41,341 bases of DNA from Salpingoeca rosetta (taxonomy: Eukaryota > Opisthokonta > Choanoflagellata > Craspedida > Salpingoecidae). The notes beneath the pieces were generated by a model that made no database searches, was not told the origin of the DNA, and worked only from the letters and a program-made list of their open reading frames with translations. A program made the translations under genes and the position numbers. Below, one piece after another: positions 1 to 11,440 of the stretch. The stretch lies in assembly GCF_000188695.1 (NCBI RefSeq), contig NW_004754906.1, positions 695,486-736,826 of the forward strand, in the 5' to 3' direction. The stretch's first letter is position 1. Every line of letters starts with the position of its first letter.

Positions 1-179
1 GCGCCATATGTGCGTGGGAGCATATGTGAGCTTCCACACCAGCACGCAGCGCAGCGCCAACTCAGGCGGCCAAAGCATGCAAGTACACACACGCACACAA
101 TACACACACGCGCGCACACACGCACACGCACACAATACACACAATACACACACGCGCGCACACACGCACACAAACGCAC

Positions 180-729
180 TCTTTGAGGATGTCAATCTCA
201 TATTGGAGATCCTGCGGCTTCTTGATCTTGGCCTTGTCGATGACTTTCACGGCGAGGATCTTGCCATCCTCCAGACGCTTGCAACGATGCACCACGGAGA
301 AGGCGCCCCTAAGGTCACACGTCAGCGAAATAGTGCAAGAGAAGAAGAAGCAGAAGAAGGGAGCAACGAGAAGTCACAATCGCACACATGCTGTGAACAG
401 GCGAGCCCACTGGTGTCCCCACGCAAGTTTTGATTCGCACCGAACCGAGCCTATGGTGATGGCCACAGCTTGGCAACCAGCCTTGGCCTCCGTCAACACA
501 TCTCGATACATTCTGCACTCTTTCGCAGCAGCACCGCCACCAACATTAACCATCTCATATCTCCATAGGACGATGACCCACCAACCGCCACCAACGCAAA
601 CCAGTCGAGCTAGCCATACACACCACCAACAACACCACCAACAACAACAACAACAACACCAGGCCCAAGTCACAACCGCTGACGCACTCACTTCCCAATC
701 TCCTTGCCGATCTCAAAGCGACCATCCAT
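180..729 (-). CDS. Protein kinase, N-terminal part (3' end outside window)
   Basis: Two exons are visible, 729-692 and 308-180, joined across a GTGAGT...TTAG intron. The ATG at 729 gives a protein that starts MDGRFEIGKEIGKGAFSVV. This contains the glycine-rich ATP loop GKGAFSVV (about residues 12-19), followed by the subdomain II lysine in AVKVIDK and the start of helix C (YEIDILKE). The loop is split by the intron: codon AA|G encodes its lysine and the next exon starts GGC GCC TTC. The second exon ends in phase 2 at a GTGCGT donor, and the rest of the kinase domain lies beyond the left edge. The short N-terminus and the RFEIGKEIGKGAFSVV style resemble CAMK-group kinases, but that assignment is an inference from about 55 residues. 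The first 179 bases are CA/CG-rich intron. The gene is head-to-head with mevalonate kinase. Confidence 0.85.
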
Positions 730-908
730 CGTTGTCCTCTGTGTAGTACAATTGGCATAGAAATAGTACACTACACCCCAACGTGCGTGGGAGACAAACA
801 CCAACAGTGGTTGTTTTGTGTGTTGTGCTGCGTTGTGCTGTGGTGTGCTGGGAGACTGACCTGATCCTTCGTTGCCACCAGGCCACTGCTTCGTGACCTT
901 TGACAGTC
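730..908. promoter_or_regulatory. Shared 5' region of the kinase and mevalonate kinase genes
   Basis: Only 179 bases separate the divergent start codons at 729 (minus) and 909 (plus), so both 5' UTRs and core promoters must lie here or overlap the neighbouring gene. I see no TATA box or other named motif. The right half is TG-rich, with several short TGTTGTG-type runs. The regulatory role is inferred from position only. Confidence 0.4.
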
Positions 909-986
909 ATGCTTGAGATCAGAGCATCGGCACCAGGGAAGCTCATCCTTCATGGAGAGCACGCCGTTGTCCACGGCAAAGTCAGT

Positions 987-1080
<94 letters not shown>

Positions 1081-3773
1081 AGTGTGTGTGTGTGTGTGCG
1101 TGTGTGTGTGTGTATGTGTGTGTGCCAAGCAGACGTCACCGAACTTATGTGACAAGCTTGGAGCAAACGACTGCATTTATCTCCCCGCTTGTGCTAACGT
1201 CTTACTCGTCCCCCCACACACAACGCCCCCTGCGACTGTAGCTGGCTGTTGCTGCGAGCCTGGATCTGCGTGCGAGTCTGGTGCTCACACTGAACGACGA
1301 TGCAAAAGTCAAGCTCAGCCTGGCGGAGCTCAACATTGACATCGACTTCCCGCTGTCGGATCTGCCCCAGGTGTCAGCTGAAGGCGCTTCCAGCACACAA
1401 TTGGACCAACCCCTGTACCAGGCCATCCACACCCTCGTTGCTGCCCGCGACGAGTTGAGCGAAGGATTGGAGTCGCGCAGGTTCGCGGTGGAGGCCCTCT
1501 TGTACCTGTATTGCGGCATTGTCAAGGCCACATCCACACAGGAGCAAGACGAGCAAAGCCCTTCTGGGGTGACGATCAACGTCAAGTCCGATCTTCCCAT
1601 TGGCGCTGGCCTTGGATCCTCCGCTGCGTACAGCGTCTGCCTGGCGTCATCCATGCTTGCCCTCACCCGCCCCATTGACGCCGGTCCGTCGGTAGCTTGC
1701 TGCATGCTGATGCTCTCATAGACATGCATACTTTGTGTATGTGCATGTGTGTGCTTGTGTGTCAAGTTGTGTACTTATGGATACCTTGCGCTTAGCTCGC
1801 CCACGCTTGCCTTCCTACCTACCGTTGTACCAGACGCACACGCACACACGCACACTCACTCACTCACTCTCACTCTCTCGCTCTGTCGCTCTCTCTCTCT
1901 CCCTGCCGCTACCTGACCATCCATGTGCCTTTCTTTCTTGCCTGAATCCGTGCTGTATTTGCGTGCAGCCAATGCTGCGGACCTGGACGCCATCAACGCG
2001 TGGGCGTTCCTGTCAGAGTCCATCATCCATGGCAAGCCCAGCGGTCTCGACAACACCATCAGCTGCTTTGGTGCGTGTAATTGTGTGTGTGCGCGCATGT
2101 GTGTGTGTGTGTGCGCGCGTGCGTGCGTGTGTGTGTGTGTATGTGTATGTGTGCGTGTGTGTGTTCGTGCGTGCGCGCGTGTGTGTATGCGTGCGTGTGT
2201 GTGCGCGTGCGTGTGCTGCTTCTGATATCACGTGACAACGCGAGCTTGAAGTTCCTCTCCCCAATCGTACCATCTCACATGAGCACTGGTCGTCCTTCGT
2301 TCGCTTTCAGGCGGTGCGGTGTCGTTTGCGTCGGGCAAATTCAATCGCGTGTCCACGTACGTGTGCATGTGTACACGTGTGCATGCGTGATGTTTGTGCA
2401 ACTGTGTGTGCATGCGTGATGTTTGTGCAACGCCCTCAACGCCCACATACACGTGCACGCAAGCACCTACGCGCAAGCACACACACACACACACACATCA
2501 CGCCAGCTTACACCTTCGTCGATGCATGTTGACTGTTGTGCAGGTTCCAGAGTCTTGAGGTTGTGCTGGTGGACACGGGTGTGCCGCGATCAACAAAGGC
2601 ACTCGTCAGCGGCGTCAGAGAACGCAAGCACGAGGTGCACACACGCTGCGTGTGTGTATGTGTGTGATCTGAACGTTTTGCGTTGGGTATTGTACCCGTT
2701 GTGTTGAAAAGAGGAATCGTGCTTGAAGTGTGTGCGAAATGATTTTTGCTTGCTGTTCCCGGCCCTCCTCTCATCAACAAACCACCGCCCCCTCCACACA
2801 CACACATGCACACACACACACACATCACACACACACACACACACAAATGCACACACACACGCACACACACACGCGCACACACACACTCTTGCAGTTTCCT
2901 GCCGTGATGGATCCACTGCTCGACTCCATGGGCCATCTTTCACAGACGTTCCTGGACATCAGCCAGCAGCTTGCAGAAACATCGGACACAGACCCGCTCT
3001 TCACCAAGCTGGAGGTCCGTTGCGAGCAGGGTTTAACTGGCATGGCCTGTGGTGGTGGTGGTGGTGGTGGTGGTGTTATTGCAGCTGCGGTTACTTTGTG
3101 GCTATGAGAGAGAGTGTGTGTGTGTGAGTGTGTGAGTGTGTGTGTCGTTTCCTGCACGCAGACACATGTACACGCACACGTGAAGAAGCCGTCGTTTTCC
3201 CGATCCTGATCCCCTTTCTTTGGTGTGTGTGTGTGTGTGTGTGTATGTGTGTATGTGTGTGTGTGTGTGTGTAGACGCTGATGACGATGAACCACCACAT
3301 GCTGAACGCCATTGGAGTTGGCCACCCGGCCCTTGACGACGTGAGTCAGCAGCACAGACGAGCACTGGTGCATTCGCACGTTCGCACATGCCAACGTCGT
3401 GTTGCAGCCTTCTCGCACACACGTGCACATACGCACACTTTTTTATCTCACTCACTAGCGCGCGCACACACACACACACGCACACACACATACCATCTCT
3501 GTTACTCACGCATGCACACGCACGCATCTGTCACACCCTTTCCTTTGCCCCCCCCCCTTTCAGGTCGTTCGCCTTGCCTCGTCGCTCGGGCTGGCTGCCA
3601 AACTCACGGGTGCTGGTGGTGGCGGCTGTGCATATGTTCTTCTTCGCCCGCACGCAAGCGAGGACGTGAAGGCAAAGCTGTTTGCTGCTCTGAAGGAGAA
3701 GGGGTTGCGGTATTGGACCACGTCGCTTGGTGGTGCTGGTGTTGCTGTTGAGCGCAGTGACGCCAACCAATAG
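909..3773 (+). CDS. MVK: Mevalonate kinase
   Basis: This gene encodes a cytosolic or peroxisomal GHMP kinase that phosphorylates mevalonate with ATP in the isoprenoid/sterol pathway. Eight exons give 382 residues: 909-980, 1242-1683, 1969-2070, 2311-2356, 2544-2634, 2895-3014, 3275-3340 and 3564-3773 (TAG). All phases agree. Motif 1 ([16 protein letters not shown], residues 9-24) matches animal MVK. The GHMP ATP loop [11 protein letters not shown] is at residues 143-153. Glu188 and the catalytic Asp199 (GKPSGLDN) are present. The C-terminal [12 protein letters not shown] is at residues 326-337. The helix with [16 protein letters not shown] is also as in the animal enzyme, and the length is close to human MVK (396 residues). 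The start is the ATG at 909; an in-frame TTG at 900 precedes it but is not needed. Exon 4 is only 46 bases. Introns carry long TG and CA runs. Confidence 0.97.
992..1122. repeat. (GT)n microsatellite in MVK intron 1
   Basis: An almost uninterrupted GT array with a few GC and GA interruptions starts about 10 bases after the GTCAGT donor of MVK intron 1. On the RNA sense strand it is UG-rich. It translates as Cys-Val runs in every open frame, which is not coding. Confidence 0.95.
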
Positions 3774-4723
3774 CAGTGGCGTCACGCGAACAAAGTAGAA
3801 GCACGTCGCCATGTGTGTGTGTGTGTGTCTGTGTTTCATGTTGTTTGTAAACCAACCCCATCAATAGACTGCTATCGCCATTGACATGGCTTCGCACGTT
3901 GCCAACCCTCCACGTGCAATGAGTGTCGTGGCTGTGGAGAGTGCCGTTGTAGTTCAAGAGCGTCAGCCCCATGCACGTCAGCTTACCAGCCTTGCAAGTT
4001 TCGCCTCAGCCCCATGCACAAGGAAGCAATGCACACACACGTTTGATTTCGCGTCGTCACACTCCTGCGTTTTGGACGTGCGAACCTTTCCTCCTCGTGA
4101 TGGTGTTCACAATGTGTCACGGGGAAGGTTCAAAGAGTGTCTATTCATGCATGTTGATGTGCAGTGAGTCGGGGGCACACCCATGCTTCGGCTCAAGATC
4201 ACAAGCACCAAACACGGTGGTGGGCAAAAAGGCGAGAAAAGAAGATTAAAAGGACCAGTCACATCGGCAAGTAAAGAAGCAAGACGCAAGAAGAGTGAAA
4301 GAGGGCTGGGGAGAGCGGCTGTTACCGTAAAGAGGACAGACAGCCAAGTGCCATTCACGAGCAGGTCAGGAGTGGTGTGTGACAGTTCGCCATTGTAACA
4401 ACAAAAAGGAAGGGCTGAAAAGGAGACCAGGGTGCAAATAATGGCACGGGAAAAGAAAACTCAGTGGCTTAAGACCCTTGATTTGCATGGGCAACAAGGA
4501 TCAGAAGAAGAACACACGAGCAAGACGACAGCACGCGCATGCACAACACGAGGTACCTTTGCAACAACAACACATGGCTGACGAACATATCGCTATACAC
4601 AGACGCTCACGCTGCAGCAGCAACAAGGCAACAAGGCAACAAGGCAGGAAGCACGGACACTCAAACGCAACCGATGAACAAAAGAGATCAGATACGAAGA
4701 ACCTGAAGAACTGAAGAAGATTA

Positions 4724-4763
<40 letters not shown>

Positions 4764-5349
4764 GAGGAAGTGGTGGAAATTGAGGCCCTCTGGGCAAACA
4801 AAAAAAAGCAAGCAAACGCAACTGTAGCAGGAAGATCAGGCTCCAACACGTCTGAGAGCGAAGGAAGAAAGAAAAGGGTCATGTCAAAACACGAACAAAC
4901 AAACAAGGGTGTGATGTAAGAGATCACACGCCCCCACTACAGCACTAGAGCACTACCACAACGCAACACAACATCCAGCGGTGGGGAGAAAACGACCGGT
5001 CTATGTTTGTGATTGGCTGCGTCACAACACACAACAAACAAACGGCAAACTCCTCAGCGAGATGCACTCCATAACTGCACAATGGCACAGCTCTATGAGC
5101 CAGCACAACATTACTGCAACAAGTTCACAAATACAGTTCGCGTAACGGAGCGGTGACACATGACAACGGCACACCGCACACGTGTGCGTACGAATGCAGT
5201 GCCACTAGCCAAAGGCAAAGTGCTGTGGTGTGAGGTGACGTGACAACAGCAAGGACTTATCAGGAGCAGATAATAAACCACCTGTGGTTGCTTGCTTGCA
5301 TGCAGGCAATGCAGGCAATGCCCGTGCAGCTGCTGAGCAATGCTCACGC
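3774..5349. other. Convergent intergenic region between MVK and the Q/A-rich gene
   Basis: This 1.6 kb stretch lies between two convergent stop codons and should hold both 3' UTRs. No frame shows conserved protein, and open stretches here are short and low-complexity. A (GT)n run sits at about 4728-4761. An AATAAA on the plus strand at 5272-5277 is too far from MVK to assign. I see no gene here. Confidence 0.5.
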
Positions 5350-8300
5350 TCACGACTGCGCTTCTGCGGTGGCGCTCAGCTTGGCGCGCTTTGAGTTCTG
5401 CTGTTCTTCGGCAGCGCCGTCTCCATCGACGACCGCCGCTCCAACGTGGTTGGCACCGCGCTCGCTGTCCTTGGTGCTGTCCTTGGTACTGTCTTTGGTG
5501 CTGTCCTTGGATTGGGTTGGGCGGCGTGCTGCTGCTGAGGGCTTTGCTGGTTGCTGAGAAGCACGTGCACGCGTCGCATCCGCGTCCGCGCCATTGCCAT
5601 TGGTAGGCTGGGCGCTGCTAGCACCACGCTTGGCCATGTCAGCAGCAACGCCAGCACCGCCGTACGCGTCCCCCACAGCCTTTTGCTCGAGTGCACCGGC
5701 ATCCAACGACTCGTCGCCTTCCTCGCCGTCTTCTTCCTCGTCGTCATGCTCATTGTCCGTGCTGATGTTGCCACCATCATCGTCGTCATCACCGTCATGG
5801 CTGCTGTCGCCGCCGCCGCTCTGGTTTGCCGTCGCGCCGCGCTTTGCACTTGAAGCCGTCCTGGCATTCTTCGCAGCGAGCTCCTGTAGACGAACGCGTC
5901 GCTTCTCAAGCACTGATGAACACACACACACACACAAAGGCGGTGGGGGCGAAGTAGGGTGCGGTAAGTTGTGAGTGGTGAGTGGTTAAGGCTTTAAGGG
6001 TATGTGTGGTGGTTGCGGCGACAATGATTGATGGAGAGCCGACAAGAAAAAAAAACTGCAGGCTTAAGCGTGGTGTTGTTGGCGCTCAATGGCAGTTGCA
6101 CGTGCAGTCCTTCTTCTCAGGCACAGAGAGACTCACGGCTTTCAACGACGGACACGTCATAATCCATGACAGCAAGTGTTCGACACTGCGTGCACTTGAC
6201 GTCTGTGATTGGGGAGGGGAATCAGGAAGGGAGGGAATGATGGGCAGCCAGGTTTGGTGAGTCGAAAAATAACCGACACGCGACACAACGGTGCCCCTGC
6301 ACAACGGAACACGCACGCACAAACGCACAGACATAGATACACAGACACGTACAGACAGGCAGACAGACAGACATACACAAAACACAGACAAAAAGCTGAA
6401 AGCTTACATGATGGCACCATGTGGTGGAAGTGTTCACGAGTGCATGCGTGGTTTCGTGGACAGCCGCGCGCGAGCTTTAGCAACTCTGCAACGTCAGGCA
6501 GGCGTGGCCAATGCACAAGAAGGAAGAGAAGGAAATCAACAAGGTAAGAACTGAGGAGCATGGTTGTTGCGGGCTGTGGCTGACGACGACTCTATCAGGC
6601 CAGCGTTGGGGCGCACGACTCAAGTTGCATGCAAATCCACGAGACTACTGACTTTGTTTGAACTCCTTGGGGGTCATGGTGTGCTTGCCGAGAGTGCGAT
6701 ACACCTTTGCAATGTCGTTGTACACGCCGCTGGAAAAAACACGCCGAGGACATAAGTGTTAGAAACAGCACCCAGTTGAGAGCCAACCAAATTACGGCAC
6801 CGTGTGAGCACTTTGCAGAACGTATCGTTCACAGTACAGGCCGTGTGGTCCAAGCATGCACGTGCATCTGTCACACAGGTCACGACGTATCATCACATCA
6901 TTGCACAAAATCTACTTCTAAAACGACGCAACGCAGCTCGCAACACACACCACTCAAGCATTGACAACCACACTTGCACAACGCGCAATCACACACACAC
7001 ACACACACACACACAACTTTGCGCATATTTGCAGAGTGACTACACGTCAGCATATAGGACCACCATCACTCTTTTACATACCCGTAGCATGTGGAACAGA
7101 GCCTGTTCAAGAATGTGGTCAAGGTCAACAACCGGACAACCCACCCCGGGAGAAGAGCGCTGACGTGAGTAAATGTTGTGGAATTGTTGGTTCCCAAGAA
7201 ACACGATTGCAAGGAGAACACAATCAACCCCAAGCAGCACCAAGCACAAACACGAACCCATACACAGTGCGCGAAACAAGAGAACACTGTTTATTCGCGG
7301 GAGAGCAGGACCTACTTTGATGAGGTGTGCCTGCCTGGGCCTTGGCAGATTGGACACGTTGGCCGGGGCTTGCGGCCGCGTCGTCTGGTGGGTGGCACGG
7401 CACGGTAGCCAGACTGTGCGTCCATGGCAGGTGCAGACATGGGCGTGAAGCCTCCGCCAACGGACAGCTGTGACGGCATGACGGCGGCAGACACGGGGCT
7501 TTGTTGGTATGGCATGGTGGAGGGCATAGCGCCCGTTGGAAAAGCACCTGTAGAGAACGCGTGCAATGCGGCTGGTTGGTGCTGCGAAGCAAACATCCAC
7601 GGCTGCATGCTCGCGGCTGGGTTGGCGGCCATGAACCAAGGGTTGCTGGTTGGCTGCTGCTGCTGTGGTTGTTGTTGCTGTTGCTGCTGCGTTGGGTCAC
7701 GGCCATCCTGTGCGGTCTGCTGTCGCAGCGGCGGCATACTGTGCTGCTGAAACATCATTTGTGGTGGAAGCATCTGGGCTACCGATGATCCAGGATACGC
7801 CCTCGCTTGCTGCTGTTGCTGTCGTGCTTGCTCAGATTGCCCAGGCTCCTGCAGTTGCGCATTCTGTTGCTGCTGCTGCTGCTGCTGGAGCTGGTTCATT
7901 GCCATCTGCAACTGCATGGCATAGAGCTGCTGTTGCTGCCAGGCGGCCAGCTGTTGAGGGTCGAATCCAGAGCCACCCATGGCTGCAGGGGTGACTCTGG
8001 CCTGTGGCTCCATGCTTGAAGGCGCACCCTGATCTGGCACCAGGGGACCGGCAGGCGGCTGTGCGCGCTGCTGCTGCTGCTGCTGCAGTAATTGCTGCAC
8101 CGGCGCGGACTGGAGTTGCACGGCCCGCTTCTGCACGCCTTTGGTGTTGTTGTTGTTGTTGTTGCTGCTGCTGCTTGCGTTTGCGTTTGCGTTTGCGTTG
8201 CTGCCGCCGCTGCGCTGGGTTGGTGGCCCTGCCTCGGTGTCAGCAACAGAACGGGGCATGGCAATTGCGTTCTTATCGCCCATGAAGCTGTCCGGACCGA

Positions 8301-8374
8301 AGGACAGCAAGTGAGGGAGAAGGCGGACAGGGGGGGGGGGGGAGGCTGGAAGTTAGGCGCACGGTGCTGCTGCC

Positions 8375-8405
<31 letters not shown>

Positions 8406-9763
8406 TTGTTGTTGAAGGAAATGCTTGCCTGCAAGCAAGCAAAGTGATAAACGGAAGCAAAACAACGATAGGCGAAGACATGCAATGGCGGGTATGAGTT
8501 CAAGACTTCCACCAAACAATTCGACACACAGACAGACAAGACAGACACACACAGACAGACACGCATATTTCATACACTCAGGATGGTTCGAACGGAAAGC
8601 GCGGCACTCACTCAGAAGCTTTGGTGTAGTGCTCGGTTGGGCTTTTGGGCGGTGGTGGCACACCTACCGTATGCAAATGGCAGTGGAACCTGGCTCGACA
8701 CTGGAGCAAATGAGTGCAGATGACCGACAAAGTGCAAGCAGGAGATGGGGGTGAGGGCGATGCGTGAAAGATGCTGAGGATGCTTGAAAAAGGATGTTGC
8801 TGAATTCGATGGAATGGAATCAAGACGAAAAGGGGCAAAGCAAGCCCGGTATGATGATTGGTGTGGATATAGCAAGCAAGCGAGCGAACGCTGGATGCGA
8901 TTAACAGTAGCACAAGAATTAGCAAGGAAACAAAAGGTAGAGGGAGAAGAAAAGACGAAGATGAGACAAAGGGAGGGAGAGGAAGACAGAGAGAGGGGAA
9001 AAAGAAACGGAGAAGGAAAGAGGGCCTGGAAGTACAACAACAAGGAGACAAGGAAAAAAAAAAGCAGGAAGGAATCGCGGTGTGCGCGCAGCTTGCACGC
9101 AAGCAAGCAAGACAAACGCTCAGGGATATGGGGCTCTCAGTAGTGAGCTTGCGCTTTGCACCCCGCAAACAAAACACAGGCAAAAAGGCAGCAAACAGGA
9201 GAACATGCAAGCTTACGGTGAGTGATGTGACAACAGGCTGCTGACTGAACGAACAGCTGTGCCCACTGCTGCAATTGCGTTGCCTGCAGGCACGAACAGA
9301 AATGAGAGGGAGCGGGAGAAAGAGAAACAGGCAACGAAAATGAACAATGGTGGGTTGGGGATATGGGTTTCGTGGTCGCCAGAAAGGGAAGACGAGTGTC
9401 GAAACACATAAGTTGACAGTCCGTTGAGCAGATACAAGAGCGGCATGGAGCAGGATCGAGGATCGAAGAAGAAGAAGGAGGAGGAAGCAGCACAAGCAGC
9501 AGCTGGGTGATGCCAGGGAAACGGCGATGTTCCTGGTGGTGACTGGGTTTGAGGTGTTTGAGTGCACTTACCGTTGCTGTGCGCAACAGGGAGTGTAGTA
9601 GGATTGACAAGCGCTTTGCTTCTTGCGAGTTGCACCTTCATGAAGTTCAGGAAGGAGACGGACAACGATCTCTCCTTGGCTGCTTGTGGTGGCACTGTGC
9701 GGGCAGCTGCGCGAGGAAGCTGTTGCTGCTGCTGCTGCGGCGGCGGCGGCGTGGGCGGCGTGG
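5350..9763 (-). CDS. Unrecognised Q/A-rich protein with three CxxC motifs (5' end unresolved)
   Basis: I do not recognise this protein. Eight minus-strand exons chain in phase: 9763-9572, 9283-9217, 8428-8363, 8287-7316, 7159-7082, 6729-6653, 6202-6137 and 5912-5350 (TGA). The order of the product is a PPTPPPPQQQQQQ segment; SFLNFMKVQLARSK; a polyalanine tract encoded by a CAG repeat; a long Q/N/S-rich region with several polyglutamine runs; a basic RRRGRKPR patch next to CPIC and a following His; CSTC; CTQC; the helix LLEKRRVRLQELAAK; an acidic D/E-rich stretch; four KDST repeats; and a basic NSKRAKLSA tail. The CPIC/CSTC/CTQC set suggests zinc binding, and the prion-like Q-rich part plus basic patches suggest a nuclear or RNA/DNA-linked role; both are inferences. 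If the splice at 7316 is not used, the protein ends at TAG 7314-7312 just after CPIC. The reading frame stays open upstream of 9763, and the start codon is not fixed. An internal ATG at 9641 (MKVQL) is possible. Confidence 0.6.
5465..5510 (-). repeat. 12-bp tandem repeat encoding (KDST)4
   Basis: Four 12-base units start at 5465, 5477, 5489 and 5501 (the last is partial on the plus strand). Read on the minus strand inside the last exon of the Q/A-rich gene, they encode the tetrapeptide Lys-Asp-Ser-Thr four times. The near-identity of the units points to recent expansion. Confidence 0.9.
8363..8428 (-). repeat. CAG repeat exon read in the alanine frame
   Basis: This 66-base exon is almost entirely ACA and GCA triplets (minus strand). 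The phases of the flanking exons (both phase 2) place it in the Thr/Ala frame, giving about four Thr and twelve Ala. The same DNA would give polyglutamine or polyserine in the other frames. The flanking acceptor is TTGCTTGCTTGCAG and the donor is GTGCGC. Confidence 0.6.
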
Positions 9764-11440
9764 CTGGGAAGCAAACCAACACCAAAACCAAAACAATTGC
9801 CGCAGGCGGCTTTGTGTGGAGTGGGAAACAGACAAGTGGCGGTCTTGCAAGTCTGCAAGTCGGTGGGGTGAGATTTGATCTCGCAATCTCCGACGCCTTG
9901 AGGGAGAAGCGATAGGGGCAACCATGCACACGAAAACCCGGTTGGGAATCGAGGTGGCAGTTCACAACAATGAAGTTCAAGGAAATGAGAAATGAGCGCT
10001 TGTTGCGTTGCACGCCTGCAGGCAGGCGAGAGGGCGCGTTGCTTCTGCGGCGACAATGGGCGTGTTCTGCGAGCGTGCGAAAGGTGCAAGCAAGGAGCTG
10101 AGGGAGCTGGAAAACAGCCAGGGATCGTGCGTGGAGAGCAACCCAACGGCGACACCGCAACCCGGCAACGCACAATGGATGAGAGACCGGCTGTGGATGT
10201 TGCTGCAGGTGGCGTGCCGAACAACCAAAAGGCGAGGAGAAAGCCCACGGCTAGGCCAGCAATCCGCCAAACGGCAACAAGCCAGGCTGGTTGAAGGGGT
10301 TGAGCGCTGTGTTTTGGCAAACGTCAATCACTTCGTGCGCGTGTGGGTGCGTTGTGCTTTGAGTTGCAGTTGGTGGCGTGATGTCGCAGCGCACACGCAA
10401 CTTGGAATGCCCCGGGTGTGAAAATTCGAAGCACACTCGAACAAAGCGTTCACGGCGGGCTTGATTGCTCCGCCTTGCTTGCTTGCGGCCATTTGCTTGG
10501 CGCTGCGTGGGTGACGTGGCACGGCGGGATTGCTCGTGCTGCTGCTGCCACGAATGCTGATGATGATGGCATGCAGGGGTTGGTTGGCTGGCAAATTTAT
10601 TTGGTGTGTGTGTGTGTGGGGGCGACAATCAGCACCGTTGTGTTGGCGGAAGTGGTGCACTTCCTTCTGCGTGCTTGTGCGTGCTTGTGCGTGCTTGCGA
10701 AGGGTGGGACACTTAAATCTGGACGTGGACCCTTAGAGGGACAAATAGACGAATTCGGTGCGGTCGACATGACGAAAGCTGGCCCCGTTTGACCATTTGC
10801 ACATGATTATGTCGGCTATGGAACGACAACGCAACATGCGTGGGACATGCGTGGGACAGTGCGTTCGGGTGGTTGTGAAATTTTAACCTTGGGTGGCGAC
10901 GCAGTCGTAGCAGCAGCTGGGGAAAATTTGAACCGAACACGAGTGATGATGAGGGCGCGAAAGTTGGCGCGGGGTTGGATACAGCGAGGTGGAGGGGAGA
11001 GAAGGAAAAGGAGAACAACGTCCATGGGCAAGCAGAAAGGGGGAAAAGGAGAACAACGTCCATGGGCAATGAGAAAAGGAACTGCATTCATAACATTGTA
11101 AACCTGAACAGAGTAGAGCGAGTGCCATGAGGACAGAAGCACATGTGACGTAAGTTGGCTTATCAACACGTGTGAACAAGACAAAGGGAAGGTACAGCGA
11201 TGCAGAGGGAATAGTAAGCGAACACTGTAACCTCACAAACACGGACCCAGAGGGACTCAAAGAGACTGGAAGGAGGGCGGTGTGGAGAAAGTCAATAACG
11301 GGAAGGAGGGCGGTGTGGGAAGAGAGGTGAACACATGCAGACACACAGACACCCAGACCCAGACCCAGACAGACACAGACACACAGACACACAGACACAC
11401 AGACACACAGACACACACACACACACACACACACATGTGC
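9764..11440. other. Region between the Q/A-rich gene and the lipase 3' end
   Basis: This 1.7 kb stretch lies upstream of the first assigned exon of the Q/A-rich gene and downstream of the lipase stop codon. It probably holds the missing 5' exon(s) and promoter of the former and the 3' UTR of the latter. Open frames exist on both strands, for example plus 10056-10209 and minus 10628-10251. Their products show no family resemblance and I cannot choose among them. It contains two short direct repeats and a CAGACA/CA array at 11337-11435. Confidence 0.4.
11004..11068. repeat. 27-bp direct repeat, two copies
   Basis: The sequence GGAAAAGGAGAACAACGTCC plus seven more identical bases occurs at 11004-11030 and again at 11042-11068, 38 bases apart start to start. 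A second, 18-base duplication (GGAAGGAGGGCGGTGTGG) occurs at 11268-11285 and 11301-11318. Both look like local slippage or duplication in non-coding DNA. Confidence 0.9.

Noticed and set aside
900..908. TTG start at 900 for MVK
   Set aside because: The ATG at 909 gives the N-terminus seen in the family. Non-ATG initiation is not needed.
8608..9567. A 319-codon minus-strand open frame rich in Leu, Ser, Cys and Phe
   Set aside because: It lies across introns of the Q/A-rich gene. Its composition reflects CT-rich intron sequence, it has no clear ATG context, and it has no family resemblance.
10328..10660. Minus-strand frame containing AASKQGGAIKPAVNALFECA
   Set aside because: It looked like a possible first exon of the Q/A-rich gene, but no phase-1 donor joins it to 9763 and the product matches no family.
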